From assembly GCA_012842935.1 (NCBI GenBank), contig DUSC01000211.1:1-40256 (forward strand): a stretch of DNA of 40,256 nt. Reading direction: 5' to 3'. A program made the translations under genes and the position numbers. Each line of letters starts with the position of its first letter. The first letter of the stretch is position 1. The notes under the pieces were generated by a model that saw only the letters and a list, made by a program, of their open reading frames with translations, made no database searches and had not been told where the DNA came from. Shown here piece after piece: positions 26,127-34,944 of this stretch. Origin of the DNA: Hyphomicrobiales bacterium. Its GTDB lineage: Bacteria > Pseudomonadota > Alphaproteobacteria > Rhizobiales > Rhizobiaceae.

Positions 26127-27227
26127 TCAGGTCCGCGCCACGTAGAGGTCGCGCGGCAGGGACGACAGGATCTCCGGCCCGTCCTCGCGCAGGATGACGA
26201 TCTCCTCGAGGCGGATACCGAACCGGCCGGGCAGGTAGATGCCGGGCTCGATGGAGAAGACCATGCCTTCCTCGAGCACGGTCTCGGACGCCGAGGTGAT
26301 GTAGGGCGGCTCGTGGCCGTCGATGCCCATGCCGTGGCCGGTACGGTGGACGAAGAACTCGCCGTAGCCGGCGTCGGCAATCACGCTGCGCGCGGCGGCG
26401 TCGACGTCGCGGGCGCGCACGCCGGGCCGCGCCGCTTTCAGCGCCGCCTGCACCGCCTTCTCGACGATGGTGTGGACCTGGCCGTAGCCCTCCGGCGGAC
26501 GGCCGACCACGGCCATGCGGGTGATGTCGCTCGGGAAGCCCGCCTTGCGGCCGCCGATGTCGATGACAACCGCATCGCCCTCCTCCAGCCGGCGCTGGCC
26601 CGTCTGGTGATGCGGGAAGGCGCCGTTGCCGCCCGCGCCGACGATCCAGAAGGCCGGCGTCGCGCCTTCCGAGGCGAAATGGTCCCTGATGATGCCCGCA
26701 AGCTCGAGCTCGGTCATGCCCGGCCGGATCGAGGCGAACGCCTTCTGCATGGCGCGGTCGGCGATGCCGGCATTCATCTTGAGTTTGGCATATTCCACCG
26801 GATCCTTGCGCATGCGCAACGCGCCGAGCGTCTCGCCGGTGAACACGTGCCTGGCGTCCGGCAGCATGCCGAGCAGGAGCAGGGCGAAGTCGGCGCGCAT
26901 GGTCTCGTCGAGCGCGACCTTCGTCACCGCCTGTGTCTCGATGTCGGCGAGTGCGGCGGCGAGCGCGGCTTCAGGTCCCTCGGCGTCTGCCCAGGTGAAG
27001 AAGGAGATGTCGGTCGCTTCGCGCGTACCTTCCGCGTTGAGTACCGGCATCAGGAACGTCTCCTTGCGCTCGCCGACGAGCAGCAGGCAGGGCCGCTCGT
27101 CGGGATGCGGGTGGAATCCGAGCAGCCAGTCCATGTGCGATCCGGGCGCCACGGCGACGAGGCCGGTGCCGGTTTCTCTCATCTTGCCGCGCAGGCGGGT
27201 AAGGCGATCGGCGGTGGGGTGCGTCAT
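26127..27227 (-). CDS. M24-family metallopeptidase (Xaa-Pro peptidase-like)
   Basis: A 366-residue aminopeptidase P/prolidase-type protein with an N-terminal creatinase-like domain (about 1-140) and a pita-bread catalytic domain (about 150-360). All five metal ligands of M24 are present: D223 (VIDIGG), D234 (PSDITR), H298 (HRTGHGMG), E327 (FSIEPG) and E341 (IRLEE). Creatinase itself lacks a metal site, so creatinase activity is unlikely; hydrolysis of an Xaa-Pro-like or imide/amide bond is more plausible. A GAGG ribosome site lies a few bases before the ATG. The 91-base gap upstream is the largest in the distal half of the operon. It may release amino acids from peptides taken up by the operon's transporter. 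Confidence 0.87.
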   Translation of the reverse strand: MTHPTADRLTRLRGKMRETGTGLVAVAPGSHMDWLLGFHPHPDERPCLLLVGERKETFLMPVLNAEGTREATDISFFTWADAEGPEAALAAALADIETQAVTKVALDETMRADFALLLLGMLPDARHVFTGETLGALRMRKDPVEYAKLKMNAGIADRAMQKAFASIRPGMTELELAGIIRDHFASEGATPAFWIVGAGGNGAFPHHQTGQRRLEEGDAVVIDIGGRKAGFPSDITRMAVVGRPPEGYGQVHTIVEKAVQAALKAARPGVRARDVDAAARSVIADAGYGEFFVHRTGHGMGIDGHEPPYITSASETVLEEGMVFSIEPGIYLPGRFGIRLEEIVILREDGPEILSSLPRDLYVART

Positions 27228-27318
27228 GGGGGCCTCGTCTTTGATCTCTGTTTTTTTGGCGGCGAAGCTGCGACGTCTCCCGGATGCCGCGCCTTCGACG
27301 AATGGATAGGTCTACGTC

Positions 27319-28131
27319 CTAGGCTGCCTCGACAACGATCCGGCTGCCGAACGGCTCGTTGGTATCGAACTGACCGAAGCGAGCGATCTCGTCTTCCGGC
27401 GGCGCCTCGCAGGACCACTTGCGGCTCGGCTTCCAGCCGCACTGGCGGCGCAGAACCGCGGCATACTCGGCCCGCTTCAGCGCCGCGATCGACGGGTCGA
27501 TGACCGGCACGCCGAGCCGTTCCTCAACGTCCCTGTAGAATCCGACCTCCATGGTGCAGCCGAGGATGAGAGCTTCGGCGAAGTCCTCCTCGACCGCCTT
27601 GCGGCCGGCCTCGATCAGCCGCCGCTCGGTTTCGGCGTGGTCCTTCTGGAAGTCGTTGACGCCGAGCTCGACGTGGTAGAACCCCGACAGCCGGTGTTCG
27701 TGGCCGTGCTCGCGCACGGTCGAGCTCATCTGGTGGACCCACTTGCGCCGGCCCACGATGATGCCGAAACGGTTCGACAGGCTGGCGGCGATCTCGCAGG
27801 AGGCGACGCAGGGTGCGGTGACGATCATGCCTTCCGAGACCTCGCGCGCATCGTGCAGCCCGGTGTCGTAGAAGCAGCCGATTGCCAGCGCGTCGAAGCC
27901 CTCACGGGCCGCAGCGCGCGTGGCGCGGATGATGCCGCGCGTCACCATCGCCTCGTAGGAGCGGTATTCGATATGCGTGAAGCCGCCCTCCTCGGCCGGC
28001 AGCGAAGTGACGTGCACCTCGGTGCCCGGCATCTTGTGCTCGGCCGCCATTCTGGCGAATACCGGATCGTAGGCCCCGACATGGGAGACGGGGCTGAGAT
28101 ACATGATTTTCAGCGGCTTTTCGCGCGACAT
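27319..28131 (-). CDS. Asp/Glu/hydantoin racemase-family protein
   Basis: A 270-residue member of the Asp/Glu/hydantoin racemase superfamily, cofactor-independent enzymes using two cysteines. The pair is Cys86 (IGCFYDTG) and Cys192 (LGCTMEVG), each at the start of the expected domain half. The N-terminus KIMYLSPVSHVGAYDP and the strongly conserved LGVPVIDPSIAALKRAEY near the end fit hydantoin-racemase-like proteins. AGGAGAA precedes the ATG. In an operon with HyuA and HyuB it would interconvert enantiomers of a 5-substituted hydantoin or related intermediate. Some family members are not racemases (for example maleate isomerase-like enzymes), so the reaction is inferred from context. Confidence 0.82.
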   Translation of the reverse strand: MSREKPLKIMYLSPVSHVGAYDPVFARMAAEHKMPGTEVHVTSLPAEEGGFTHIEYRSYEAMVTRGIIRATRAAAREGFDALAIGCFYDTGLHDAREVSEGMIVTAPCVASCEIAASLSNRFGIIVGRRKWVHQMSSTVREHGHEHRLSGFYHVELGVNDFQKDHAETERRLIEAGRKAVEEDFAEALILGCTMEVGFYRDVEERLGVPVIDPSIAALKRAEYAAVLRRQCGWKPSRKWSCEAPPEDEIARFGQFDTNEPFGSRIVVEAA

Positions 28132-28168
28132 GGTCGTATTCTCCTGTTCGCTTCGTCCTTGGCGGAAC

Positions 28169-29833
28169 TCAGCCGGTGTAGCCGTAGACCTCGCGCGCCC
28201 GCTCCGGCGTGATCAGCCCATTGCGGATGTCCTCCGCCACCAGGGCTCGGTCCCGCTCCTTCGGATCGCCGAGGCCGCCGCCCGTGCCGGTGACGACGCG
28301 GATGACGTCGCCCGTGTGGGTGGTAAGGCCGGAGACGAAGGAAAAGCGCTTGTCGGTGCCGTCCCTGCCGAGATAGCGGATGTAGTTGGGCGAGCCTTCG
28401 CGGCCTCCGTCGAGTGCCCAGGGCGGGAACTTCGAGCGGGTGTAACCGGCGGTAAGGAAGCCGTTGTCACCGCGGATGCGGTAGTCCATGACGATGCCGC
28501 GCCCCCCGGCGAACTTGCCCTCACCGCCGGGCTCGGTGTTCAGTTCCATGCGGTCGACGTAGAGGCCGTTGCGCGCCTCGTTGATCTCGGCGGGGCAGTT
28601 GTAGGTTTCGCCATGGAAACCGCAGAAGATCGCCGAATTTCCGTCGCGGCCGCGGGATGCGCCCCAGCCGCCGATCTGCGGCTCGATGATCGTGTACTGG
28701 CGGCCGGTGTCGGGGTGAATGCCGCCGATGAAGGTTCCGCACACCGAGGCGAAGTGCCCGGCGGCGAGCCGGTCGGGCATGTGCGGCGCCAGGCAGCGCC
28801 ACATCAGGTCGTAAACACGCAGCTCGATCTCGTAGTAGAAGCCGATCGGCGCCGGCTCCTTGGCGTGGAACACCGAGCCCTCGCGGGTGAGCAGGCGGAT
28901 CGGCCGGAACGAACCCTCGTTGGCCGGCGAGTACGGATCCGTCAATGACTTGAAGATCATCTGGGCCGCGACCATGACCCCGTCGCGGCTGGTGTTGACC
29001 GGATTCGTCGACTGGTCGGGATTGTCGCGCAGGTCGACGGTGAATTCGGTGTCGGAAATCGTGATCTTGACGTTGAAGGTGCGGCCGTCGTCCTGCTCCT
29101 CGGAGAGTTCGAACGTGCCCTTGGGCAGGTTCGCCAACTCCTTCAGCGAGACCTGCTCGCCATAGTCGAGGAACGAGGCCATGGCGTTGGCGAAGGTGCC
29201 GACCCCGTACTTCTCGGCGATCTCGACGAGGCGCCGCGCGCCGATGCGAACCGAGGCGATCGCTGCCCAGACGTCGCCTTCGAGCACGTCGGGCATGCGC
29301 GAATTGACCTTGATGATCTCCATCACCGGGCGGATCGGCTCGCCCCTTGAAATGATCTTGATGGCCGGCAGGCGCAGTCCCTCTTGGAAAATCTCGGTCG
29401 CCTCGCCGGTCAGCGAACCGGGCGCCATGCCGCCGACGTCGGAGTTGTGGGCGATGTTGGCCGTCCAGGCGATGATGCGGTCGCCGGCGAAGACGGGCAT
29501 GGCCACCACGATGTCGTTCAGATGGGTGACGCCGCCGTAATAAGGATCGTTGGTGGCGAAGACGTCGCCGGGCTCGATGTCGCCGGGCTTGCCGAACTTT
29601 GCGACGATCACCTTCACAGCCTTGTCGAGCACGCCGATGAAGGCCGGGATGCCGGCACCCGACGACGCGAGCGCGCCCCTTGCGTCGGTGATGCCGGTGC
29701 CCATGTCGAGCACCTCGTAGATGATCGAGCTCATCGCCGTCTTCTTCATGACGGCGAACATCTCGTCGGCGGTCGCCTGCAGCGAGTTCTGGATGATCTC
29801 CAGCGTGATCGGGTCGTTGGACATGTCGGTCAT
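28169..29833 (-). CDS. hyuB: N-methylhydantoinase B/oxoprolinase family protein (HyuB)
   Basis: A 554-residue HyuB-family subunit that works with HyuA in ATP-dependent opening of hydantoin- or lactam-type rings. The start ATG at 29833 (MTDMSNDPIT) has a GAGGTGAA ribosome site that overlaps the HyuA stop, so the ORF-track start at 29953 is rejected. Characteristic blocks are ITLEIIQNSLQATADEMFAV, MGTGITDARGALASSGAGIP and NDPYYGGVTHLNDIVV. The N-terminal half is strikingly similar to the second HyuB at 24559-26124, so the two are paralogues. It is followed by the racemase gene 37 bases on. HyuB proteins are often misannotated; the actual substrate is unknown. Confidence 0.88.
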   Translation of the reverse strand: MTDMSNDPITLEIIQNSLQATADEMFAVMKKTAMSSIIYEVLDMGTGITDARGALASSGAGIPAFIGVLDKAVKVIVAKFGKPGDIEPGDVFATNDPYYGGVTHLNDIVVAMPVFAGDRIIAWTANIAHNSDVGGMAPGSLTGEATEIFQEGLRLPAIKIISRGEPIRPVMEIIKVNSRMPDVLEGDVWAAIASVRIGARRLVEIAEKYGVGTFANAMASFLDYGEQVSLKELANLPKGTFELSEEQDDGRTFNVKITISDTEFTVDLRDNPDQSTNPVNTSRDGVMVAAQMIFKSLTDPYSPANEGSFRPIRLLTREGSVFHAKEPAPIGFYYEIELRVYDLMWRCLAPHMPDRLAAGHFASVCGTFIGGIHPDTGRQYTIIEPQIGGWGASRGRDGNSAIFCGFHGETYNCPAEINEARNGLYVDRMELNTEPGGEGKFAGGRGIVMDYRIRGDNGFLTAGYTRSKFPPWALDGGREGSPNYIRYLGRDGTDKRFSFVSGLTTHTGDVIRVVTGTGGGLGDPKERDRALVAEDIRNGLITPERAREVYGYTG

Positions 29834-29843
29834 GACGTTCACC

Positions 29844-31919
29844 TCAGGCCGCGAGATGGATGTGGATGTTGCCGTAGCCGTCGACCTCGACACGGTTGCC
29901 CGGATGGATGACGACGGTCGTGCCCGGATCCTCGACGATCGCCGGGCCGACAAACGTCATGCCCGGCTCGAGTTTCGTGCCGTCGTAGATCGCCGCGCGC
30001 CGGACGCCTTCCAGCGCGTAGTCGACGTCACGATAGCCCTTCAGCGCGACCTCGGCTGCGGCACCGGTCGCCGCGCGCTTCTTCATGGTCAGCTTACCGA
30101 CCTCCGCCGAGGCGACGAGGTGGATGCCGACCATCTCGACGGGGGCGTGGAGCCGGTAGGTGTATTCGCGCTCGTAGGTGTCGTGGAACGCCGCCTCGAT
30201 CTCGGCGAGGCGCGCGTCGGTGACCGCGCCCTCGGCGATCAACACCTCGGTGGTGTGCTCCTGGTTCTGGTAGCGGAACTTGCCGTAGCGCAGGAAGCGG
30301 ATCTTCGCCGGGTCGACACCTTCCGCCGTGAACTGGGCGCGGGCTCGCTCCTCGCTCTCGGCGAAGACCGCCTCGATGCCGGCCGCCGCGCCCTTCTTCA
30401 GGTCGGCCAGCCGCGTGACGAAATAGTCGCGGCGCAGGTCCGACATCATCATGCCCCAGGCCGAGAACACCGAGGCGCCGGCGGGCACGACGACCTTCCT
30501 GACGCCGAGCTCGGCCGCCAGGGCCACCGCGTGCATGGCGCCGCCGCCGCCGAAGGCGACCAGGGTGAAGTCGCGCGGATCATGGCCGCGGTTGAGCGAG
30601 ACCAGCTTCAGCGCGTTGACCATGTTGTTGTTGGCGATGCGGACGATACCGCGCGCCGCCTCGTCGGCATCGACGCCCAGCTTCTCGCCGACCGCCCTGA
30701 TCGCCTTGCCGGCCGCCTCCATGTCGGCGACGATCTCGCCGCCGCAGAAATAGTCGCGGTTGATGCGGCCGAGCCAGAGGTTGGCGTCGGTCGTCGTCGC
30801 CCTGTCGCCGCCGCGGCCGTAGGCGGCCGGGCCGGGCATGGCGCCGGCCGATTGCGGGCCGACGTGGAGCTTGCCGAAATCGTCGACCCAGGCGATCGAG
30901 CCGCCGCCATTGCCGATCTCGACCAGGTCGACCACCGGGACCATGATCGGATAGCCGGCCGAGGTGCGGTCGCGCTCGATCCAGTAATCGGTCTTGATCT
31001 TCACCTCGCCGTTCTCGACCAGCGAACACTTGGCCGTGGTGCCGCCGATATCGAGGGCGAGCACGTTGGGCTCGCCGATCAGCTTGCCGAGCTCGGCCGC
31101 GCCCCAGAAGCCCGACGCGGGACCGGACTCGACCATGGTGATCGGGATCCGCGACACGGACTCGAGCGAATCGACGCCGCAGTTGGACTGCATGATGTAG
31201 GGACTGCCCTTGAAGCCCTTTTCCTTGAGGCCGCCAGCGAGGCGCGACAGGTAGCGCTGCGCGATCGGCTGGACGTAGGCCGAGAGCACCGCGGTGTTGG
31301 TACGCTCGTATTCGCGCCACTCGCGGGTGATCTGGTGAGAAGAAACGACCGAAACGCCCGGCCAAAGGCGCTCGACCTCGGCAAGGGCGGCCTGCTCGTG
31401 GCTGGTGTTGGCGTAGGAGTGCAGGAAGCAGATGGCGATCGCCTCGACGCCCTCCCGGCGGAAATCGTCGAGGATCGCCGGGAGGCCGGAGAGGTCGAGC
31501 GGCTTCAGGACCTCGCCCTTGTAGGAAACGCGGCCTGGCAGCTCGCGGCGCAGGTAGCGCGGCACGAAGGGCTTCGGCTTCTCGTAGTGCAGGTTGAAGA
31601 AGTCGGGACGGTTGCCGCGGGCGATCTCCAGCGTATCGCGGAAACCCTCGGTGGTGATCAGGCCGACCTTGACGCCCTTGCGCTCGGTCAGCGCGTTGAT
31701 GACGACGGTGGTGCCGTGGGCGAGGAAGTCGACGGTCGCCGGGTCGACGCCGCCCTTTTCCAGCACGTTGAGCACGCCCTGCTCGAAGTTCGGCGGCGTG
31801 GTGTCGGATTTCGCCGTGACGATGCGCGACTCGCCCGTCGTCCGGTCGGTCTCGAAGCAGACAAGGTCGGTGAAGGTGCCGCCGACGTCGGTCGCGACAC
31901 GGATCGTCTTGTTCGCCAT
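29844..31919 (-). CDS. hyuA: N-methylhydantoinase A/oxoprolinase family protein (HyuA)
   Basis: A 691-residue HyuA subunit of the hydantoinase A/oxoprolinase family with actin-like ATPase folds. It has RVATDVGGTFTDLVCFE at the N-terminus, a second phosphate loop VLALDIGGTTAKCSLVE, PGPAAYGRGGDRATTTDANL, and FGGGGAMHAVALAAELGV with PAGASVFSAWGMMM toward the end. ATG at 31919 is chosen over GTG at 31922: GGGGAGG lies 6 bases before it, and its first base overlaps the GAF-protein stop. HyuB follows after 10 bases. The pair cleaves N-methylhydantoin, 5-oxoproline or a similar cyclic amide using ATP; acetone/acetophenone carboxylases are distant relatives and a second possibility. Confidence 0.9.
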   Translation of the reverse strand: MANKTIRVATDVGGTFTDLVCFETDRTTGESRIVTAKSDTTPPNFEQGVLNVLEKGGVDPATVDFLAHGTTVVINALTERKGVKVGLITTEGFRDTLEIARGNRPDFFNLHYEKPKPFVPRYLRRELPGRVSYKGEVLKPLDLSGLPAILDDFRREGVEAIAICFLHSYANTSHEQAALAEVERLWPGVSVVSSHQITREWREYERTNTAVLSAYVQPIAQRYLSRLAGGLKEKGFKGSPYIMQSNCGVDSLESVSRIPITMVESGPASGFWGAAELGKLIGEPNVLALDIGGTTAKCSLVENGEVKIKTDYWIERDRTSAGYPIMVPVVDLVEIGNGGGSIAWVDDFGKLHVGPQSAGAMPGPAAYGRGGDRATTTDANLWLGRINRDYFCGGEIVADMEAAGKAIRAVGEKLGVDADEAARGIVRIANNNMVNALKLVSLNRGHDPRDFTLVAFGGGGAMHAVALAAELGVRKVVVPAGASVFSAWGMMMSDLRRDYFVTRLADLKKGAAAGIEAVFAESEERARAQFTAEGVDPAKIRFLRYGKFRYQNQEHTTEVLIAEGAVTDARLAEIEAAFHDTYEREYTYRLHAPVEMVGIHLVASAEVGKLTMKKRAATGAAAEVALKGYRDVDYALEGVRRAAIYDGTKLEPGMTFVGPAIVEDPGTTVVIHPGNRVEVDGYGNIHIHLAA

Positions 31920-32422
31920 CACAGGCCTCCCCGGGCGTTGAGTTCGTTGAGCAGAAGGTAGACGGCGCCGGGCAGCTTCAGCGCCTCGGCGGCCTCGACC
32001 CTCTCGGGCGTGTAGTAGCCGGCCTCGTGGAGGCAGTTGATGGTTCCGAGCACGGCGCCGCCGACGACGATCGGCACGTTGATGACGCTCTCGCAGCCGA
32101 GAGACCGGATCAGCTCATGGTCGGAGAAGACGGCAGCGATGCCCTCTATGTCGTTGGCGACGAAAGTGCGCTTCTCGCGGATGACCTGCCGCGACCAGTC
32201 GGTCTCGTTGGCGGGCTTGGTGCCGGAGACGGGATAGGCGTCGGGCATGTTGGAGTAGATGCGGCTGGCGACGCCCTTCTTGCCGTCATGGGCCATGACG
32301 GTGAACAGCTTGACGCCGACGACGTCGCGGGTCAGCGCCCACAGCGCGTCGAACGCCTGCTCGGGCAGTCTGTCGCCGTCCGCGACGGCCCTGGTGAACG
32401 CGGTATAGTCAGGCATTTGCAT
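31919..32422 (-). CDS. GAF-domain protein inside the hydantoinase operon
   Basis: A 167-residue protein made almost entirely of one GAF domain. Recognisable features are the N-terminal helix, RIYSNMPDAYPVSGTKP, the FVANDIEGIAAVFSDHELIRS stretch, and IRSLGCESVINVPIVVGGAVLGTINCLH. No output domain, DNA-binding helix or membrane segment is present. Its start (ATG 32422, GGAGAAGAC upstream) overlaps the DppF-like ATPase gene by 14 bases, and its stop overlaps HyuA by one, so it is translated with both. GAF domains bind small molecules; this one may sense or store the operon's substrate or act as a subunit of HyuA. Function is unknown. Confidence 0.78.
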   Translation of the reverse strand: MQMPDYTAFTRAVADGDRLPEQAFDALWALTRDVVGVKLFTVMAHDGKKGVASRIYSNMPDAYPVSGTKPANETDWSRQVIREKRTFVANDIEGIAAVFSDHELIRSLGCESVINVPIVVGGAVLGTINCLHEAGYYTPERVEAAEALKLPGAVYLLLNELNARGGL

Positions 32423-33224
32423 CGGTCTTCTCCATGAGCCGGTTGCGCAGTTCCGCCTCGCCGGCGGTGACGACCGGGACGGCGCCGATCAGCCGGCGCG
32501 TGTAGGGGTGTTTCGGGTCGGCGAAGATCGCCTCGGTCGGCGAGAGCTCGACGAGCCTGCCTTTCTCGAACACGGCGACGCGGGTCGCCACGTTGCGCAC
32601 CACGGACAGGTCGTGCGTGATGAAGATGTAGGTCAGGCCGCGCTTCTCGCGCAGTTCGTTGAGCAGCTTCAGCACGCGCGCCTGGACGAGCACGTCGAGA
32701 GCGGAGGTCGGCTCGTCGAGCACGACCAGCTCCGATTGGCAGGCGAGTGCGCGGGCGATCGCGACGCGCTGGCGCTGCCCGCCGGAAAGCGCGGCCGGCG
32801 AGCGGGTGCGGAAGGCGGCCGGCAGGCCGACCTCCTCGAGAAGCTGGCCGGTGCGCTCGTCGCGGCCGGACCTCTCGCCGATCTCGTGGACGTCGAGGGC
32901 GAGTCTCAGCGAGGCGCCGATCGAGCGGCGCGGGTTGAGCGACGACAGCGGATTCTGCTGCACCAGCTGGATGGCGCGGCGATGGACGAGGTCGCGCCTT
33001 CCCGGCAGGGCACTGCCCTTGAAGGCGATCTCGCCCAACGTCTGCGGATAGATGCCGAGGATCATGTTCGCGACTGTCGACTTGCCCGAGCCGCTTTCGC
33101 CGACGATCGCCAGGCACTCGCCTTCGTCGACGTCGAAGGAGACGCCGTCGACGGCGCGCACCTCGCGGCCTCCGGTATGGAAGGTCTTCGACACGTCGCG
33201 AAGCGAAAGGAAGGGGTGGCTCAT
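32409..33224 (-). CDS. Oligopeptide/dipeptide-type ABC transporter ATP-binding protein (DppF-like)
   Basis: A 271-residue ATPase of the peptide importer (OppF/DppF side). Walker A GESGSGKST, Q-loop region IQLVQQNPLSSLNP, signature LSGGQRQRVAIARALA, Walker B LVVLDEPTSALD and H-loop FITHDLSVVR are all present, followed by the C-terminal 'HPYTRRLIGAVP' segment typical of this class. The ATG forms an ATGA overlap with the DppD-like gene, and its last 14 bases overlap the GAF gene. No Cys-rich Fe-S C-terminus is seen. Together with the DppD-like partner it powers the permease pair. The transported substrate is perhaps a small peptide or a hydantoin-type compound. Confidence 0.9.
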   Translation of the reverse strand: MSHPFLSLRDVSKTFHTGGREVRAVDGVSFDVDEGECLAIVGESGSGKSTVANMILGIYPQTLGEIAFKGSALPGRRDLVHRRAIQLVQQNPLSSLNPRRSIGASLRLALDVHEIGERSGRDERTGQLLEEVGLPAAFRTRSPAALSGGQRQRVAIARALACQSELVVLDEPTSALDVLVQARVLKLLNELREKRGLTYIFITHDLSVVRNVATRVAVFEKGRLVELSPTEAIFADPKHPYTRRLIGAVPVVTAGEAELRNRLMEKTDANA

Positions 33225-34114
33225 GCGGGCACCCCTTCCGGTTCGCCGAAGCCCTCGTGGACGACGAGCGGGGCGAAATATTCTTCCGACGCGTCCTCGA
33301 TGTCGGGGATGCCGCCACCGGTGATGCGCGGCACGGCGCTGAGCAACGCACGCGTATAGGGATGACGCGGGTCTTCGAACAGGGCGGCCGTCGGCCCCTG
33401 CTCGGCGATCCGACCCTTGTAGATGACGTAGACGCGGTCGGCGAACTCGCGCACGACGCCGAGATTGTGCGAGATGAACAGCACCGAGGTGCCGTGGCGG
33501 GCGACGAGGTCGCGCATCAGCCCGAGCGTCTGCGCCTGCACGGTGACGTCGAGCGCCGTTCCCGGCTCGTCGGCGATCAACAGCGACGGCTCGTTGGCCA
33601 GCGCCATGGCGATCATGACACGCTGGTTCATGCCGCCGGAGAGCTGAAAGGAATAGGAATCGAGCACCCGCTCGGGCTCGCCGATGGCGACATCGGCGAG
33701 CGCGGCCGCGGCCCTGCGACGCGCCCCGGCGAGGTCGAGGCCCGGCTCGGCGCGCTTCAGCACCTCGTGGAACTGGGTGGCGATCGTGTAGACCGGGTTG
33801 AGCGAGGAGGTCGGATCCTGGAAGATCATCGACATCCGCGTGCCGCGCAGCGCATGGCGCTCGCGCCCGGAAAGGCGCGACAGGTCGCGTCCCTCGAACG
33901 CGACGAGGCCGGAGATGCGGGCACTCTTCAGGTTCTGCAGCAGGCCGAGCACGATGCGCGCCGTGACCGACTTGCCTGAACCGCTTTCGCCGACCAGCGC
34001 GACGCGCTCGCCCCTGGCGATGTGCAGCGAGATGCCGTGGAGGACCTCGATGAGGCCGGAATAGCCGCGGAAGCCGAGACGCAGGTCGCGGATGAGCAGC
34101 GTCGGCGCGGTCAT
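33221..34114 (-). CDS. Oligopeptide/dipeptide-type ABC transporter ATP-binding protein (DppD-like)
   Basis: A 297-residue ATPase of the OppD/DppD side. Walker A GESGSGKSVT, Q-loop region MSMIFQDPTSSLNPVYTI, signature LSGGMNQRVMIAMALA, Walker B LLIADEPGTALD, H-loop FISHNLGVV, and the C-terminal HPYTRALLSAVPRI are all visible. The true ATG is at 34114 (MTAPTLLIRDL), in an ATGA overlap with the permease stop; the 519-residue ORF-track entry from 34780 reads back through the permease gene in another frame. It forms a heterodimer with the following ATPase. Confidence 0.9.
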   Translation of the reverse strand: MTAPTLLIRDLRLGFRGYSGLIEVLHGISLHIARGERVALVGESGSGKSVTARIVLGLLQNLKSARISGLVAFEGRDLSRLSGRERHALRGTRMSMIFQDPTSSLNPVYTIATQFHEVLKRAEPGLDLAGARRRAAAALADVAIGEPERVLDSYSFQLSGGMNQRVMIAMALANEPSLLIADEPGTALDVTVQAQTLGLMRDLVARHGTSVLFISHNLGVVREFADRVYVIYKGRIAEQGPTAALFEDPRHPYTRALLSAVPRITGGGIPDIEDASEEYFAPLVVHEGFGEPEGVPA

Positions 34115-34944
34115 TGCTCGGCTCCCAGCACTTCGCGCAGCGCGTCGCCGACGAGATTGAAGCCGAACACCGCGACCAGGATGGCGAGGCCGGGAAAGAC
34201 CGTCAGCCACCAGGAATCGGGCAGGTATTTCGCTCCGTCGGCTACCATCGAGCCGAGGTCCGGCGTCGGCGGCTGGACGCCGAGACCCAGGAAGGAGAGC
34301 GAGGAGGCGATCAGGATGACGAAGCCGAGGTCGAGCGTCATCTTGGTGACGATCGACGGCACGCAGTTGGGCAGGATCTCGCGGAACATGACGTGCAGCC
34401 GCGAGGCGCCGATGATTTCCGCGGCGAGCACGTAGCCCTCCTCCTTCTCGGCGCGCGTCAGGTTGTAGACGAGGCGCGTGTACCAGGGCCACCACATGGC
34501 GGTGACCGCGATCATGCCGTTGGTCAGCGTCGGCTCGAGCACGCCCATCATCGACATGGCGAGCACCAGCGGCGGGATCGACAGGAAGACGTCGGTCAGC
34601 CGCATCAGCAGATACTCGGTCCAGCCGCCGAGATAGCCGGCGAGAAGACCGATGGCGACGCCCACCGGCACGGCGAGCACCAGCACGACGACGCCGAGGA
34701 TGAGCGAGATGCGGTAGGCGTAGACGATGCGGGTGAAGAGATCGCGGCCGACCAGGTCGGTGCCCATGACGTAGGGCCATTCCGGCGCCTTGTTGAAGTT
34801 GGCGAAGTCGACCACGGCGCCGGCATGCGCCGGGAACGGCGTGATGAAGTCGGCGAAGACGGCCGACAGAACGACGACGGCGACGATGACGAGGCCGAGC
34901 AGCGACAGCGGGTTGCGCAGGAGGATCGCGAACGTGCGCTTCAT
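34111..34944 (-). CDS. Oligopeptide/dipeptide-type ABC transporter permease (DppC-like)
   Basis: A 277-residue inner-membrane permease. It opens with the usual short cytoplasmic leader and first helix (NPLSLLGLVIVAVVVLSAVF), then a periplasmic loop containing HVMGTDLVGRDLF-type sequence (YVMGTDLVGRDLFTRI). The EAA loop EEGYVLAAEIIGASRLHVMF and the final PPTPDLGSMVADG segment are characteristic of OppC/DppC. Start and stop both overlap neighbours by ATGA. Confidence 0.9.
   Translation of the reverse strand: MKRTFAILLRNPLSLLGLVIVAVVVLSAVFADFITPFPAHAGAVVDFANFNKAPEWPYVMGTDLVGRDLFTRIVYAYRISLILGVVVLVLAVPVGVAIGLLAGYLGGWTEYLLMRLTDVFLSIPPLVLAMSMMGVLEPTLTNGMIAVTAMWWPWYTRLVYNLTRAEKEEGYVLAAEIIGASRLHVMFREILPNCVPSIVTKMTLDLGFVILIASSLSFLGLGVQPPTPDLGSMVADGAKYLPDSWWLTVFPGLAILVAVFGFNLVGDALREVLGAEQ

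Noticed and set aside
26127-27227. Creatinase
   Set aside because: Creatinase belongs to the same fold but lacks the metal site; all five M24 metal ligands are present here, favouring a metallopeptidase.
29721-31961. 746-residue plus-strand ORF opposite HyuA
   Set aside because: Antisense shadow without recognisable features; HyuA motifs lie on the minus strand.
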